From Leptospira adleri (GTDB lineage Bacteria; Spirochaetota; Leptospiria; Leptospirales; Leptospiraceae): 11,936 nucleotides of DNA. Position 1 is the stretch's first letter, and the number at the start of each line of letters is the position of its first letter. This document shows, in pieces, positions 1 to 10,205 of the stretch. The notes below the pieces were generated by a model. The model made no database searches. It saw nothing but the letters and a program-made list of their open reading frames with translations, and was not told where the DNA came from. Where the stretch lies: the NCBI RefSeq assembly GCF_002811985.1, contig NZ_NPDU01000106.1:1-11936 (forward strand), written 5' to 3'. The position numbers and the translations under genes are program-made.

Positions 1-92
1 TCTTCCCGAAAGAGATAACTGTAGAGGATCAAGGATCCTAAGAGTAAAACTAGAATTCCGGAAAGTAAGATTTTCAACTGGTCTCGTCTCAT
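1..92 (-). CDS. N-terminus of a membrane-anchored or exported protein (partial)
   Basis: Only the first 30 codons lie in the window; the rest is beyond position 1. The translation begins MRRDQLKILLSGILVLLLGS and continues as a hydrophobic stretch followed by YSYLFRE. This is a short basic N-terminus and one membrane helix, so it is either a signal anchor or an uncleaved signal peptide. Two in-frame ATGs exist, at 98 and 92. The AAGG at 100-103 (minus strand) is only 1 nt from the first but 7 nt from the second, so 92 is the better start. The gene diverges from the FlaA-like gene across about 100 bp. Too little is present to assign a family. Confidence 0.6.
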   Translation of the reverse strand, partial: MRRDQLKILLSGILVLLLGSLILYSYLFRE

Positions 93-139
93 GGGCATAC
101 CTTTTTAGAATATCGGTTTTTTCCTCCGAAAAGGGAAGG

Positions 140-177
140 GAAAACGGGATAAGTGTCTCTTTTTAAGTCCCGTTTTC
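140..177. promoter_or_regulatory. Inverted repeat between divergent genes
   Basis: A perfect 10-bp dyad, GAAAACGGGA at 140-149 and TCCCGTTTTC at 168-177, is separated by 18 nt. It lies in the roughly 100-bp divergent spacer, ending 15 nt before the GTG of the FlaA-like gene. It could be an operator or a leader-RNA hairpin. No T-run follows it on either strand, so a terminator is unlikely. Function is inferred from position only. Confidence 0.4.
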
Positions 178-192
178 ACCGAATAGAATCCT

Positions 193-922
<730 letters not shown>

Positions 923-951
<29 letters not shown>

Positions 952-1540
952 AAAATTCTCCGAGCTCGGAAGGATTTTTAGAACTGAACCGAAAGGTATC
1001 CCAACCGACGTATCCGGCGGCTTCCACGTTAGTCGCGTTGTCGTCTATCAGAACGTAACGCATATCTGGATAATCCGTTTGGATCCATTGAAAGTATTCC
1101 TCGGCGGGTTTTCTCGTTCCGAGTTCGCAGGAAAAATAGAGTTGATCGAATTGGGAAAAAACATCCTGCATTTCAGGAAATTTTTCGAGCTCCTTGTACC
1201 AGATGGAATAATTGCTCGCGAGGACGAGTTTGTTTCCGTTCGCTTTTAGGAGTTTTACGATCCCGACGCTTTCCTGGATGAGACGTACTTTTTGAAACAT
1301 CAGTTCCTTGATCCTGCGCGGATCCGGAAGATCCGAATTTCTAAATTCGGGAAGATAAAATCTTTCGAAAAATTCCTCCTCTTCGATATGTCCTTTTTCG
1401 AATTCGATAAAGGCGTTTCTTTCTCTTCCCTGAATGAATTTTTCTCTCGATTCGCTGGGAAGTATTTTATAAAGTGCAGAATGAAAGGGATCCTTGATCA
1501 AGGTATCCATCAGATCAAAAGCAAATAGAACTCCGCTCAT
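923..1540 (-). CDS. HAD-superfamily hydrolase (haloacid dehalogenase-like phosphatase)
   Basis: A 205-aa cytosolic protein with all four HAD motifs. Motif I is FDLMDTL (8-14), with nucleophile D9 and acid/base D12. Motif II is VLASNYS with S109. Motif III is Lys144 in GTRKPAEEYF. Motif IV is VLIDDN with D166/D167. A helical cap lies between motifs I and II (about 17-90), as in class-I HAD proteins. Such enzymes usually dephosphorylate small metabolites through an aspartyl-phosphate; the substrate cannot be read from the sequence. The ATG at 1540 is chosen because it places motif I at residue 9. A TTG at 1564 would add eight residues, and neither start has a good Shine-Dalgarno. The gene is head to head with waaA (6 nt apart) and overlaps the FlaA-like gene tail to tail. 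Confidence 0.85.
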
Positions 1541-1546
1541 AAACCA

Positions 1547-2803
1547 ATGATTTTTCTCTATCAAATCCTGACGATCCTTCTTCGTATCTTTATCGTGCCC
1601 CTTTGCTTCTTATTTCCTGCGGGAAGAATTTTTTTCCAAAAACGCAAATACGATCAAAGAAGAATTCTTTCCAAACCATTTGATTCTTCCGGAAAAAAAA
1701 CCGTCTGGCTTCACGCCGCTTCCGTGGGAGAATTGGATCAGTGCCGCGCACTGGCTTTGGAGTTTCGAAAAAAAGAGCCTTCCACTTTTTTACTTCAATC
1801 CGTTTTTTCGGAGAGCGTTAGAGATTCTCAACTCGAAGCGTTTCCCGCCGATGAAACCTTTCGTCTTCCGATCGACACCCCTTTCGGTTACGACTGGATT
1901 TTCAAACACTTCCGTCCCAAGGTTCTCGTTTTGATGGCTTGGGACACTTGGCCGAATCTGATCGTCTCCGCAAAACGATTCGGAACAAAAGTGATTTTGG
2001 GATCCGCAGTGATCGGAAGCCGCAAAAAGGGAATTTTAGGAATGTTGACAAAATCCGTTTTCCGGAATCTAAGCGGAATTTATCCTTCGCACGAAAGTTT
2101 TTACGAAACGTTTCGATCTCTCGCGCCGGAAAAAATTCCGGTAAAAGTTTTAGGCGACACTCGGTTCGATTCGGTCTTAAAAAAAATCGAGGATAACAAA
2201 AAGGAGTTTGTAAAACCTAAGAATTATCCATATTCAAAAATTATACTATTTGCATCTACTTACGAACCCTGTGAGGAACTTTTTGTCTCCTTTTTCAAAC
2301 TCGCCGGGGAAAAACAGCCGGATTTGTTAAACGAATTCGCGTTCTGGATTTTTCCCCACAAAACTTCTCCGGAGAGAATCCGGTCCATCGAACACAGACT
2401 TCAGGACGCAAAGATGGAATACCAGACTTGGACCTCCACTCCGTATGAAAGGATGAGCGCTCAAACGATCGTCTTCGACGTTTTGGGAATTCTTGCGTTC
2501 GCGTATCAGGCCGTAGACTTTGCATACGTCGGAGGTGCGCTTCACAACCGGGTCCACAACGTTTTAGAACCGGCGACGTTCGGTCTTCCTCTGATGACGG
2601 GGCCAAAAATTTCGAATTCTCCGGAGGCGACGATCCTGAAAAACACGGGAGGCCTGTTTGTAGTGAACAAACCGGAGGATATATTAAGAATTTTGAATTT
2701 TCCCGCCGACAAAATCGAGAAGATCCGAAAACAAAACTCCGAATTTGTATCCCACGGTCGGGGAGCGGCGGAAAGATTGTATGAAGAGATTTGTAAGTTA
2801 TAA
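1547..2803 (+). CDS. waaA: 3-deoxy-D-manno-octulosonic acid (Kdo) transferase WaaA/KdtA
   Basis: A 418-aa GT-B glycosyltransferase that moves Kdo from CMP-Kdo to the lipid A precursor at the inner face of the cytoplasmic membrane, the first step of the LPS core. Residues 3-24 form the N-terminal membrane anchor. VWLHAASVGE (53-62) carries the expected catalytic base E62. FASTYEPCEE (235-244) matches the ASTHEGEE motif. FPHKTSPER (269-277) matches PRHPER, and YVGGALHN followed by HNVLEPATFGLP (337-348) matches the C-terminal GGHNPLEA region. Length is normal for the family (about 420). The usual ETELWP motif reads AWDTWP (131-136). The ATG has no recognisable Shine-Dalgarno and an in-frame TAG lies at 1526. 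The end overlaps the next gene by 23 nt, so the two are probably cotranscribed. Confidence 0.93.
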   Translation: MIFLYQILTILLRIFIVPLCFLFPAGRIFFQKRKYDQRRILSKPFDSSGKKTVWLHAASVGELDQCRALALEFRKKEPSTFLLQSVFSESVRDSQLEAFPADETFRLPIDTPFGYDWIFKHFRPKVLVLMAWDTWPNLIVSAKRFGTKVILGSAVIGSRKKGILGMLTKSVFRNLSGIYPSHESFYETFRSLAPEKIPVKVLGDTRFDSVLKKIEDNKKEFVKPKNYPYSKIILFASTYEPCEELFVSFFKLAGEKQPDLLNEFAFWIFPHKTSPERIRSIEHRLQDAKMEYQTWTSTPYERMSAQTIVFDVLGILAFAYQAVDFAYVGGALHNRVHNVLEPATFGLPLMTGPKISNSPEATILKNTGGLFVVNKPEDILRILNFPADKIEKIRKQNSEFVSHGRGAAERLYEEICKL

Positions 2804-3539
2804 GTCCCGAACCCGCTTCTTTCAAATCCGCGTTTCGATTCTTTTTTGTGTCGGATTTCTGATAGGATCCGGGAAGTTATATTCCGTCGAAAATATCTCT
2901 CGAGTGAGAATTCTTTCCGCAGATTCCGCGGTCTTTGTCAAAGAACCGGATTCTCATTTTTATATTCAAAAAGCCGTCAAGAAGGAGGACTTGAAGGGTC
3001 ATCCTCATATTCCCGGTTCTTCTTTTTTCGAATTTTTAAACATTCTCAATCCGATAAGATGGTTCGATCGGGAGATCGGCGAAGACGCGTTCGATATTCT
3101 TTTAGAAAACGTTTCCGTTTTGGACGAAAACGAGAATAAGAAAAAAATCGATTTCGTATTAATCAGGCACGTTAAGCGCGGTTCAAAACCGAACTGGGCT
3201 TCCGATCAAGGATTCGACGGTTTTCCAAATCTTAAAAAGTTCGCGGTCGACCGGCCGAAATTCGAATCGGAGGGTTCGGAGATTCCGATCAAAATTACGC
3301 TCTGGTATTCGGACATTCCCGTTTTGCTTTCGAAGTTGAGCAAAGAAAGAACCGATTCCAACCGAGCGGTTTATATAGGCCATGTGCATATCGACGGACA
3401 AAACCCAAGAACGAATGATGGACGGCCCGGTGTTTGGACGAATTTCGGTCGGTTTGGCGTTTTTTTCGGGGCGAATTATCGGGGAAGCAAACTCGTTGAT
3501 TCGGATCCGGCCTGTATTTCCAAAGATCACGGTAGGTAA
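2781..3539 (+). CDS. Exported protein of unknown function
   Basis: A 252-aa protein I do not recognise. It has a basic N-terminus followed by a hydrophobic stretch (about 17-31) and likely cleavage near GKLYS-VEN, so it should be exported. The mature part is mixed polar with alternating hydrophobic strands such as FVLIRHV (125-131) and IKITLWYSD (170-178), suggesting a beta-rich domain; VYIGHVHIDG (197-206) and NFGRFGVFFG (221-230) stand out near the C-terminus. The ATG at 2781 has a GGAAAG about 5 nt upstream and puts the signal peptide at the N-terminus; a TTG at 2745 would add 12 polar residues and is less likely. It overlaps waaA by 23 nt. That implies translational coupling with an LPS gene, but does not prove a role in LPS. 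Confidence 0.75.
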   Translation: MKRFVSYKSRTRFFQIRVSILFCVGFLIGSGKLYSVENISRVRILSADSAVFVKEPDSHFYIQKAVKKEDLKGHPHIPGSSFFEFLNILNPIRWFDREIGEDAFDILLENVSVLDENENKKKIDFVLIRHVKRGSKPNWASDQGFDGFPNLKKFAVDRPKFESEGSEIPIKITLWYSDIPVLLSKLSKERTDSNRAVYIGHVHIDGQNPRTNDGRPGVWTNFGRFGVFFGANYRGSKLVDSDPACISKDHGR

Positions 3540-3558
3540 AATCGTCAAATTCTAACTT

Positions 3559-3638
3559 GTGTGAGTTCCTACGGATTACGTCCCCTGCGGCATTTCAAGT
3601 CGTCCCGTGAGATTTCAAAAAACGTATGAGTTCCCACA
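3559..3638. repeat. Pair of degenerate 15-bp direct repeats
   Basis: GTGTGAGTTCCTACG (3559-3573) and GTATGAGTTCCCACA (3624-3638) match at 12 of 15 positions and share the core TGAGTTCC. They lie in the 148-bp spacer between two convergent genes, where no intrinsic terminator is visible. The motif resembles short GAGTTCC-type intergenic repeats that I associate with Leptospira genomes. That comparison is from memory and untested. Confidence 0.4.
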
Positions 3639-3687
3639 CTTTTTTTAGTCTTAGAAAAAGATCTACATCGTTTTCGGCCAAACCGTT

Positions 3688-4662
3688 CTACGAATTCTCC
3701 ATTCTCTTTTTCAAAATTCTTAAAATCGTATTTTGAATGTCTCTCATCAAAAAATCCCCCCAGAGAGAGGCGTAAAAATTGAAATGCGTAGAAAGACGAT
3801 ATTTGCTTCTGAGATGTAAGACCACGTTTTGTTTCTCCGTAGGATCGGCGTTTTGAAGATATTCGAGCTCGTATTCTCCCTGAAGCGCGTCGAAGTAAGG
3901 CCCGCCCGGAACGACATGTGTGTCTAACGTTGTGAGCGGGGTGAGATTCGGATCCGCTTTGATTTCGAACTTCAATCGGCGGAGAGGTTTCCATTCCGTA
4001 ATCGTCTCATAAAATAAAAGTCCCTTTTCGAATTTTGCCTCTCGAATTCCGCCGACCCCGTCGCGAGAGAGCGTCGCTTCAAGCGGTCTCGGAAATCCCA
4101 TCGTATAAAAAAATCCATGCTCTGTTTTTTCGAGTTCGGGAATGCGGATGATGTTCTTCCAGATTTTTTCCGGAGTCGCTTCGATTCGAATCGACGTTTC
4201 TACAAAACGGATTTCATTCGGAAGATCCCAGTGTGATTCTAAATATCCGGAAACGAGTGGCAGGGAAAGGATGCCTAACGCACCGAGAAGGTTCATCCGG
4301 TTTTTCGGAAAGATATAGAACCAGATTCCGACCGCGATCCCGCCTACACTCGACAGGACGAGATAGATCGGAAGACCCATGATCAGACAAATCATTCCTT
4401 CCCAGTTTACGAGAAAGGATAAGAACATCGAAATCGTCGTGGGCAACCAAGGAAAAAAGATATGAAAGAATATAGAGCGCGTTTTTTCCCTTTCAGCCCA
4501 ATAAACGCTGATCAGACCGATCAAAAAAGGAAGAATAAAAACTCCTCCGTATGCCATCGTAATCCCTAAATTTTTGAAGGATTCGATTCTGATCAAATAC
4601 TGGACGGTAGTCGCGTAGAGTACGGAAAAAAGAGCGGGTGCCGCTAAGGATCTGAGTTTCAT
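3688..4662 (-). CDS. Multi-pass membrane protein with C-terminal SRPBCC (START-like) domain
   Basis: A 324-aa protein with two parts. Residues 1-143 contain about five hydrophobic helices (roughly 7-24, 37-55, 65-86, 90-117, 123-140). Residues 150-322 look like an SRPBCC/polyketide-cyclase fold. It starts with the strand EIRFVETSIRIEATPEKIWK, typical of the family entry (strand, then xATPExIW helix), continues with strands such as LLFYETITEWKPLRRLKFEI split around 215-234, and ends in a long amphipathic helix (299-322) expected to close the hydrophobic cavity. SRPBCC domains bind lipophilic ligands, so a membrane-tethered lipid or hydrophobic-ligand protein is possible, but no substrate can be named. 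The minus-strand ATG at 4662 has no strong Shine-Dalgarno. The gene stands alone between a convergent and a divergent neighbour. Confidence 0.75.
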   Translation of the reverse strand: MKLRSLAAPALFSVLYATTVQYLIRIESFKNLGITMAYGGVFILPFLIGLISVYWAEREKTRSIFFHIFFPWLPTTISMFLSFLVNWEGMICLIMGLPIYLVLSSVGGIAVGIWFYIFPKNRMNLLGALGILSLPLVSGYLESHWDLPNEIRFVETSIRIEATPEKIWKNIIRIPELEKTEHGFFYTMGFPRPLEATLSRDGVGGIREAKFEKGLLFYETITEWKPLRRLKFEIKADPNLTPLTTLDTHVVPGGPYFDALQGEYELEYLQNADPTEKQNVVLHLRSKYRLSTHFNFYASLWGDFLMRDIQNTILRILKKRMENS

Positions 4663-4787
4663 ACGGATGAAATAGAATTACTTCGGCCGATTTGCAAGTG
4701 AGAAAGTGGAGCGGAACCATTTGAAAGATCAGATTTCCATTGCGATTCTTCAGGATCCTTATTTTGAATCGATTTACTAAGAGTTCG

Positions 4788-4829
4788 TTTTTTCTCGGGA
4801 TTTATTTTTTTAGATTTTTTTTCATTTTT
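4788..4829. other. Cluster of T-tracts upstream of the DUF1564 gene
   Basis: Four T-runs of 5-8 nt (4788-4793, 4805-4811, 4815-4822, 4825-4829) lie within 42 bp, the last three spaced roughly one helical turn apart. Such phased tracts can bend DNA and often mark promoter regions. No hairpin precedes them, so they are not a terminator. No clear -35/-10 pair was found. Confidence 0.3.
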
Positions 4830-4866
4830 GGAATCCGTTTCGCGACTAAGAAGAACCGTTCCGGGT

Positions 4867-5397
4867 ATGGACATTCTTTTACTTTCTTCCGAAAAGAAGA
4901 TTCTCTCCGCTTTGAATGAAGGCGAGGTCGGCACGGATTCTCTTTTAATTCCGTTCAGTTATTGGAATCGTTTAGACAAGATTCAAAAAAAGGCGCTTTC
5001 CCGGAAACTTCCCCTTCTTTTGATCCGTTATGCGAAATACGTAGCTTCCCTGGATCGTCTTCACTGGAAAGCCGGTAAGATCAAATACAATTGGGGAGTC
5101 GGAGATCTCAAGAAGATGACGATTCATGTGCCTTCGGGAGTTTGGGCGGTCTTGGGGGCTTTGGCGGCCGCTCACGGTGTTTCGCGGTGTTTTCTTTTTA
5201 ACTATCTCCTTTGGTTGGAAGACGTCGGAGTCGGGGATTCCATCGTCGATACGATGAACCGAGGAGTTCCTCAGTTCCATACCGTTTACCAAATGATATG
5301 GACCTTAGATATACGGAAAAATCAAATCTCCCGTGCCTTACACTTCGAACCCGACCCGATCACGAGTGAATTTCTCCCCGACCCCTTTCCAGACTGA
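4867..5397 (+). CDS. DUF1564 family protein (Leptospira-specific), possible ribbon-helix-helix regulator
   Basis: A 176-aa soluble protein matching the DUF1564 family, which is multicopy in Leptospira. Family landmarks are the N-terminal MDILLLSSEKKI, the LxRYxKYxxSLxRL segment (51-65), and the highly conserved HGVSRCFLFNYLLWL (103-117) followed by GVGDSIVDTMNRGVPQFH (121-138) and an IWTLDxxxNxISRxLxxEP tail (144-162). Function is not established for the family. Residues 84-118 read like a ribbon-helix-helix DNA-binding unit: strand MTIHVP, helix, GVSR turn, helix; this is my inference. The ATG at 4867 matches the usual family start; a TTG at 4828 would add 13 residues. No strong Shine-Dalgarno precedes either. 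The gene is monocistronic between opposite-strand neighbours. Confidence 0.88.
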   Translation: MDILLLSSEKKILSALNEGEVGTDSLLIPFSYWNRLDKIQKKALSRKLPLLLIRYAKYVASLDRLHWKAGKIKYNWGVGDLKKMTIHVPSGVWAVLGALAAAHGVSRCFLFNYLLWLEDVGVGDSIVDTMNRGVPQFHTVYQMIWTLDIRKNQISRALHFEPDPITSEFLPDPFPD

Positions 5398-5459
5398 TCT
5401 CAAAAATCTACGAAAAAATATTTCCAACGACAAAGCGCAGCCAAAACAGGATCGAGAAT

Positions 5460-5798
5460 TCACTTAACAGAGTAATATTCCGCGTTGAAATCGGAAATCT
5501 CTTTCTCGGTGACGTCGTAATCGACCAAATTCTCCCGATCCGAAGTAACGATGATCTTAAATCGATTCGGTTCAAAGTAACCGACCCCGGAGGCAGAGGC
5601 GTCTCTAACGACCAGTCCTTTCGGCAATTTGAACAACCTTTCTTTACCATCGAATTTCCCGACTACCAGATCTTTTTTCAAAATTCCGAGTTCCCCGTTC
5701 TGTTTCTCGGGATATCCATCCAGCAAAGTATAAATCCCTTTAAGGATAAAAAGAATATTAAGAAATACTGAAATAATAAAAAGACCGTTCTTAATCAT
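5460..5798 (-). CDS. Small single-pass membrane protein of unknown function
   Basis: A 112-aa protein with one N-terminal hydrophobic helix (about 5-26, LFIISVFLNILFILKGIYTL) and a soluble domain of about 85 residues, probably outside the cytoplasm. The soluble part alternates charged and hydrophobic residues (KKDLVVGKFDGKERLFKLPK, 41-60; RFKIIVTSDRENLVDYDVTE, 79-98), suggesting a small beta-rich domain. The ATG at 5798 is chosen because GGAG lies 5 nt upstream and the membrane helix then starts at residue 5; a start at 5861 would add 21 basic residues without a ribosome site. I do not recognise the family. It ends 62 bp from the convergent DUF1564 gene. Confidence 0.7.
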   Translation of the reverse strand: MIKNGLFIISVFLNILFILKGIYTLLDGYPEKQNGELGILKKDLVVGKFDGKERLFKLPKGLVVRDASASGVGYFEPNRFKIIVTSDRENLVDYDVTEKEISDFNAEYYSVK

Positions 5799-5883
5799 AG
5801 ATTCTCCATATTTATCTTTTCTTGATAAGCTCGAAAGAAATCGCCGCAATCGTTTTTTCAAAAAGGCCGCGTGAGCGATCGAC

Positions 5884-5971
5884 GCGGAGTCAAGTTATTG
5901 CTCTCGAAATTCAAAACGATTCTCTCCCGCTTCATCCAATAACTTGACTGAAGCGGAGAGCGCGACTCCGC
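5884..5971. repeat. 88-bp element with 8-bp terminal inverted repeats and interlocking dyads
   Basis: The ends are GCGGAGTC (5884-5891) and GACTCCGC (5964-5971), perfect inverted repeats. Inside, AGTCAAGTTATTG (5888-5900) pairs perfectly with CAATAACTTGACT (5937-5949), 13 bp. CTCTCCCGCTTC (5922-5933), which lies in that loop, pairs with GAAGCGGAGAG (5950-5960) with one bulged C. GCTCTC (5900-5905) also matches GAGAGC (5956-5961). No target-site duplication is evident. The layout suggests a small mobile or regulatory repeat; its function is unknown. Confidence 0.6.
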
Positions 5972-6086
5972 ACACTCGAAAGGAAAGAATTTTGCGGAGG
6001 CACGCCCGAAAAAGTTTTTAGAAAAAAATAAACCGTTCTTTCCTCTACAATCATAGGAACTTTGACCCGATTCGATTCCGATCTCC

Positions 6087-6127
6087 AAAAAAGGAAAGCC
6101 CTTCCCGCATTTTTGCGAAAAGGGCTT
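6087..6127 (-). terminator. Rho-independent terminator of hppA
   Basis: On the minus strand an 8-bp stem (AAGCCCTT / AAGGGCTT, 6120-6127 with 6096-6103) continues through a two-base mismatch into a 4-bp inner stem (CGCA/TGCG) with a 4-nt loop. A run of six T residues follows (complement of 6087-6092), three bases after the stem. It starts about 33 nt past the hppA stop codon. Confidence 0.8.
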
Positions 6128-6132
6128 CTTTC

Positions 6133-6157
6133 AAATTTAGAATCGAATTCTAAATTT
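6133..6157. repeat. AT-rich perfect hairpin just after the hppA stop codon
   Basis: AAATTTAGAAT (6133-6143) and ATTCTAAATTT (6147-6157) form an 11-bp perfect stem with a 3-nt loop, beginning 2 nt past the hppA stop and upstream of its terminator. It could protect the 3' end of the transcript. No T-run follows, so it is not a second terminator. Confidence 0.55.
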
Positions 6158-6159
6158 TA

Positions 6160-8282
<2,123 letters not shown>

Positions 8283-8298
8283 CCTCTTGTTTTTTTTC

Positions 8299-9507
<1,209 letters not shown>

Positions 9508-9747
9508 AGTAAAATCGGAATGAGGACGCGCAAAATCATCTTTCATTCTTTCTTACACCTTTTGCAAATTACGTTTCGTGTCCGAATGAGAAAACTTTTT
9601 TTCAGATAGGGCAAAATATCCGGGACGAATCGACCGGGCAAACCATGTGAATACGAAATCGGCATGAGAAGGAAGGATTCATGATATCCACGGTTTGATC
9701 GACCTCGAGGCGCGGGCGCGGATTCGGCGGCCAAATCGAAAGGGATC

Positions 9748-9903
9748 TCAAAAATCGCTCCGGCCGATTGCGGCCCGCTTTCGTTTCCTATGTTCGGTCG
9801 CAATCAAAACCGCTTGGCATTTTGGGAAGAATAAGACAACTAAAAAAACGTTGTATGACACTTCGAATATGGCTTTTACGTTAATCGGAAATTCTTCCTT
9901 CAA
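9748..9903 (-). pseudogene. Short ORF or gene remnant ending in a basic tail
   Basis: A 51-codon minus-strand frame from TTG 9903 to TGA 9748. It looks protein-like: a charged start (LKEEFPINVKAIFEVSYN), a hydrophobic segment (VFLVVLFFPKCQAVLIA) and a basic tail (TEHRKRKRAAIGRSDF). No ribosome site was found, an in-frame stop lies at 9913-9915, and composition drifts from AT-rich to GC-rich across it. It may be a decayed gene end or a dispersed repeat that happens to be open. I have an impression, unverified, that similar tails recur in Leptospira short ORFs. Confidence 0.25.
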
Positions 9904-10095
9904 GGGATCTTTTCAATCAAGACTCTAAAAAAATTATTTCTTTTTGGCTCACTCTGAAACAAGGAAGTATATACTTATCGCATATTAGAATTCAATTATC
10001 TTTTTCTAATTAGCTGAAACCAAACAACGTTTCAATTCAACGAATCTATTTTTTTTACTGAAAGTTTTAAAAAGAACTACAAAAAATCACAAACT

Positions 10096-10123
10096 TTGAC
10101 CTAAATAACTTTACAAATATATG
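10096..10123 (+). promoter_or_regulatory. Candidate promoter of the TRL-like lipoprotein operon
   Basis: TTGACC (10096-10101, 5 of 6 to the sigma-70 consensus), a 16-bp spacer and TATATG (10118-10123, 4 of 6) lie in a strongly AT-rich stretch about 80 nt before the first lipoprotein ATG. The leader would contain the 10145-10175 hairpin. AT-rich DNA yields such matches by chance, so confidence is moderate. Confidence 0.4.
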
Positions 10124-10144
10124 AATTCTCTTTAACGTGCCGTA

Positions 10145-10175
10145 TTTAGGAAATAGAGTAATTCAATTTCCTAAA
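10145..10175 (+). promoter_or_regulatory. Leader hairpin or operator upstream of the TRL-like operon
   Basis: TTTAGGAAAT (10145-10154) and ATTTCCTAAA (10166-10175) form a perfect 10-bp dyad with an 11-nt loop, ending 19 nt before the AGGAG ribosome site (10195-10199). The 3' arm contains TTTCCT, which could instead pair with AGGAGA of the ribosome site (six pairs including one G-U). A two-state leader or a protein operator are both possible. Confidence 0.35.
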
Positions 10176-10205
10176 AATTCTTATAAAACTTTCCAGGAGA
10201 AAATA

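Larger units (their letters stand above)
5799..6159. other. Gene-free stretch between small membrane protein and hppA
   Basis: These 361 bp hold no convincing gene. The part near 5799-5880 should contain the promoter of the small membrane protein, but no clear boxes were found. The centre is the 88-bp multi-dyad element (5884-5971), and the right end holds the hppA terminator and an AT-rich hairpin. A 76-codon open frame on the minus strand (5858-6088) crosses the repeat element and shows no family features. Confidence 0.6.
9508..10205. other. About 700-bp region without a convincing gene
   Basis: The left half (to about 9900) has normal to high GC, with a clearly GC-rich patch around 9690-9790. 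The right half (about 9910-10205) is strongly AT-rich, so composition changes sharply near 9900. It holds a short minus-strand coding remnant (9748-9903), a candidate promoter and a leader hairpin. Other open frames here (9543-9803 minus, 9695-9928 plus) have no signal peptide, ribosome site or known motif. Confidence 0.6.

Noticed and set aside
103..125. Minus-strand ACCGATAT resembling a sigma-28 -10 box (GCCGATAA) before the partial gene
   Set aside because: No TAAA-type -35 lies at the expected distance, so the match is probably chance.
1541..1564. Eight-residue N-terminal extension of the HAD hydrolase from TTG 1564
   Set aside because: Poor ribosome-site spacing, and HAD motif I normally lies within about ten residues of the start.
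4659..4934. Minus-strand 91-codon frame in the spacer before DUF1564
   Set aside because: Lys/Glu/Ser-rich low-complexity translation, no ribosome site, and it runs antisense into the DUF1564 coding region.
5799..5861. Upstream start at 5861 for the small membrane protein
   Set aside because: GGAG 5 nt before ATG 5798 defines a better start, and the added residues are an uncharacteristic basic stretch.
9518..9549. Weak GAATGA...TCATTC dyad after the TPR gene as a terminator
   Set aside because: Only 6 bp with a long loop and no T-run directly after.
9543..9803. Minus-strand 86-codon frame in the 9508-10205 spacer
   Set aside because: No signal peptide, motif or ribosome site; probably open because of the GC-rich patch.
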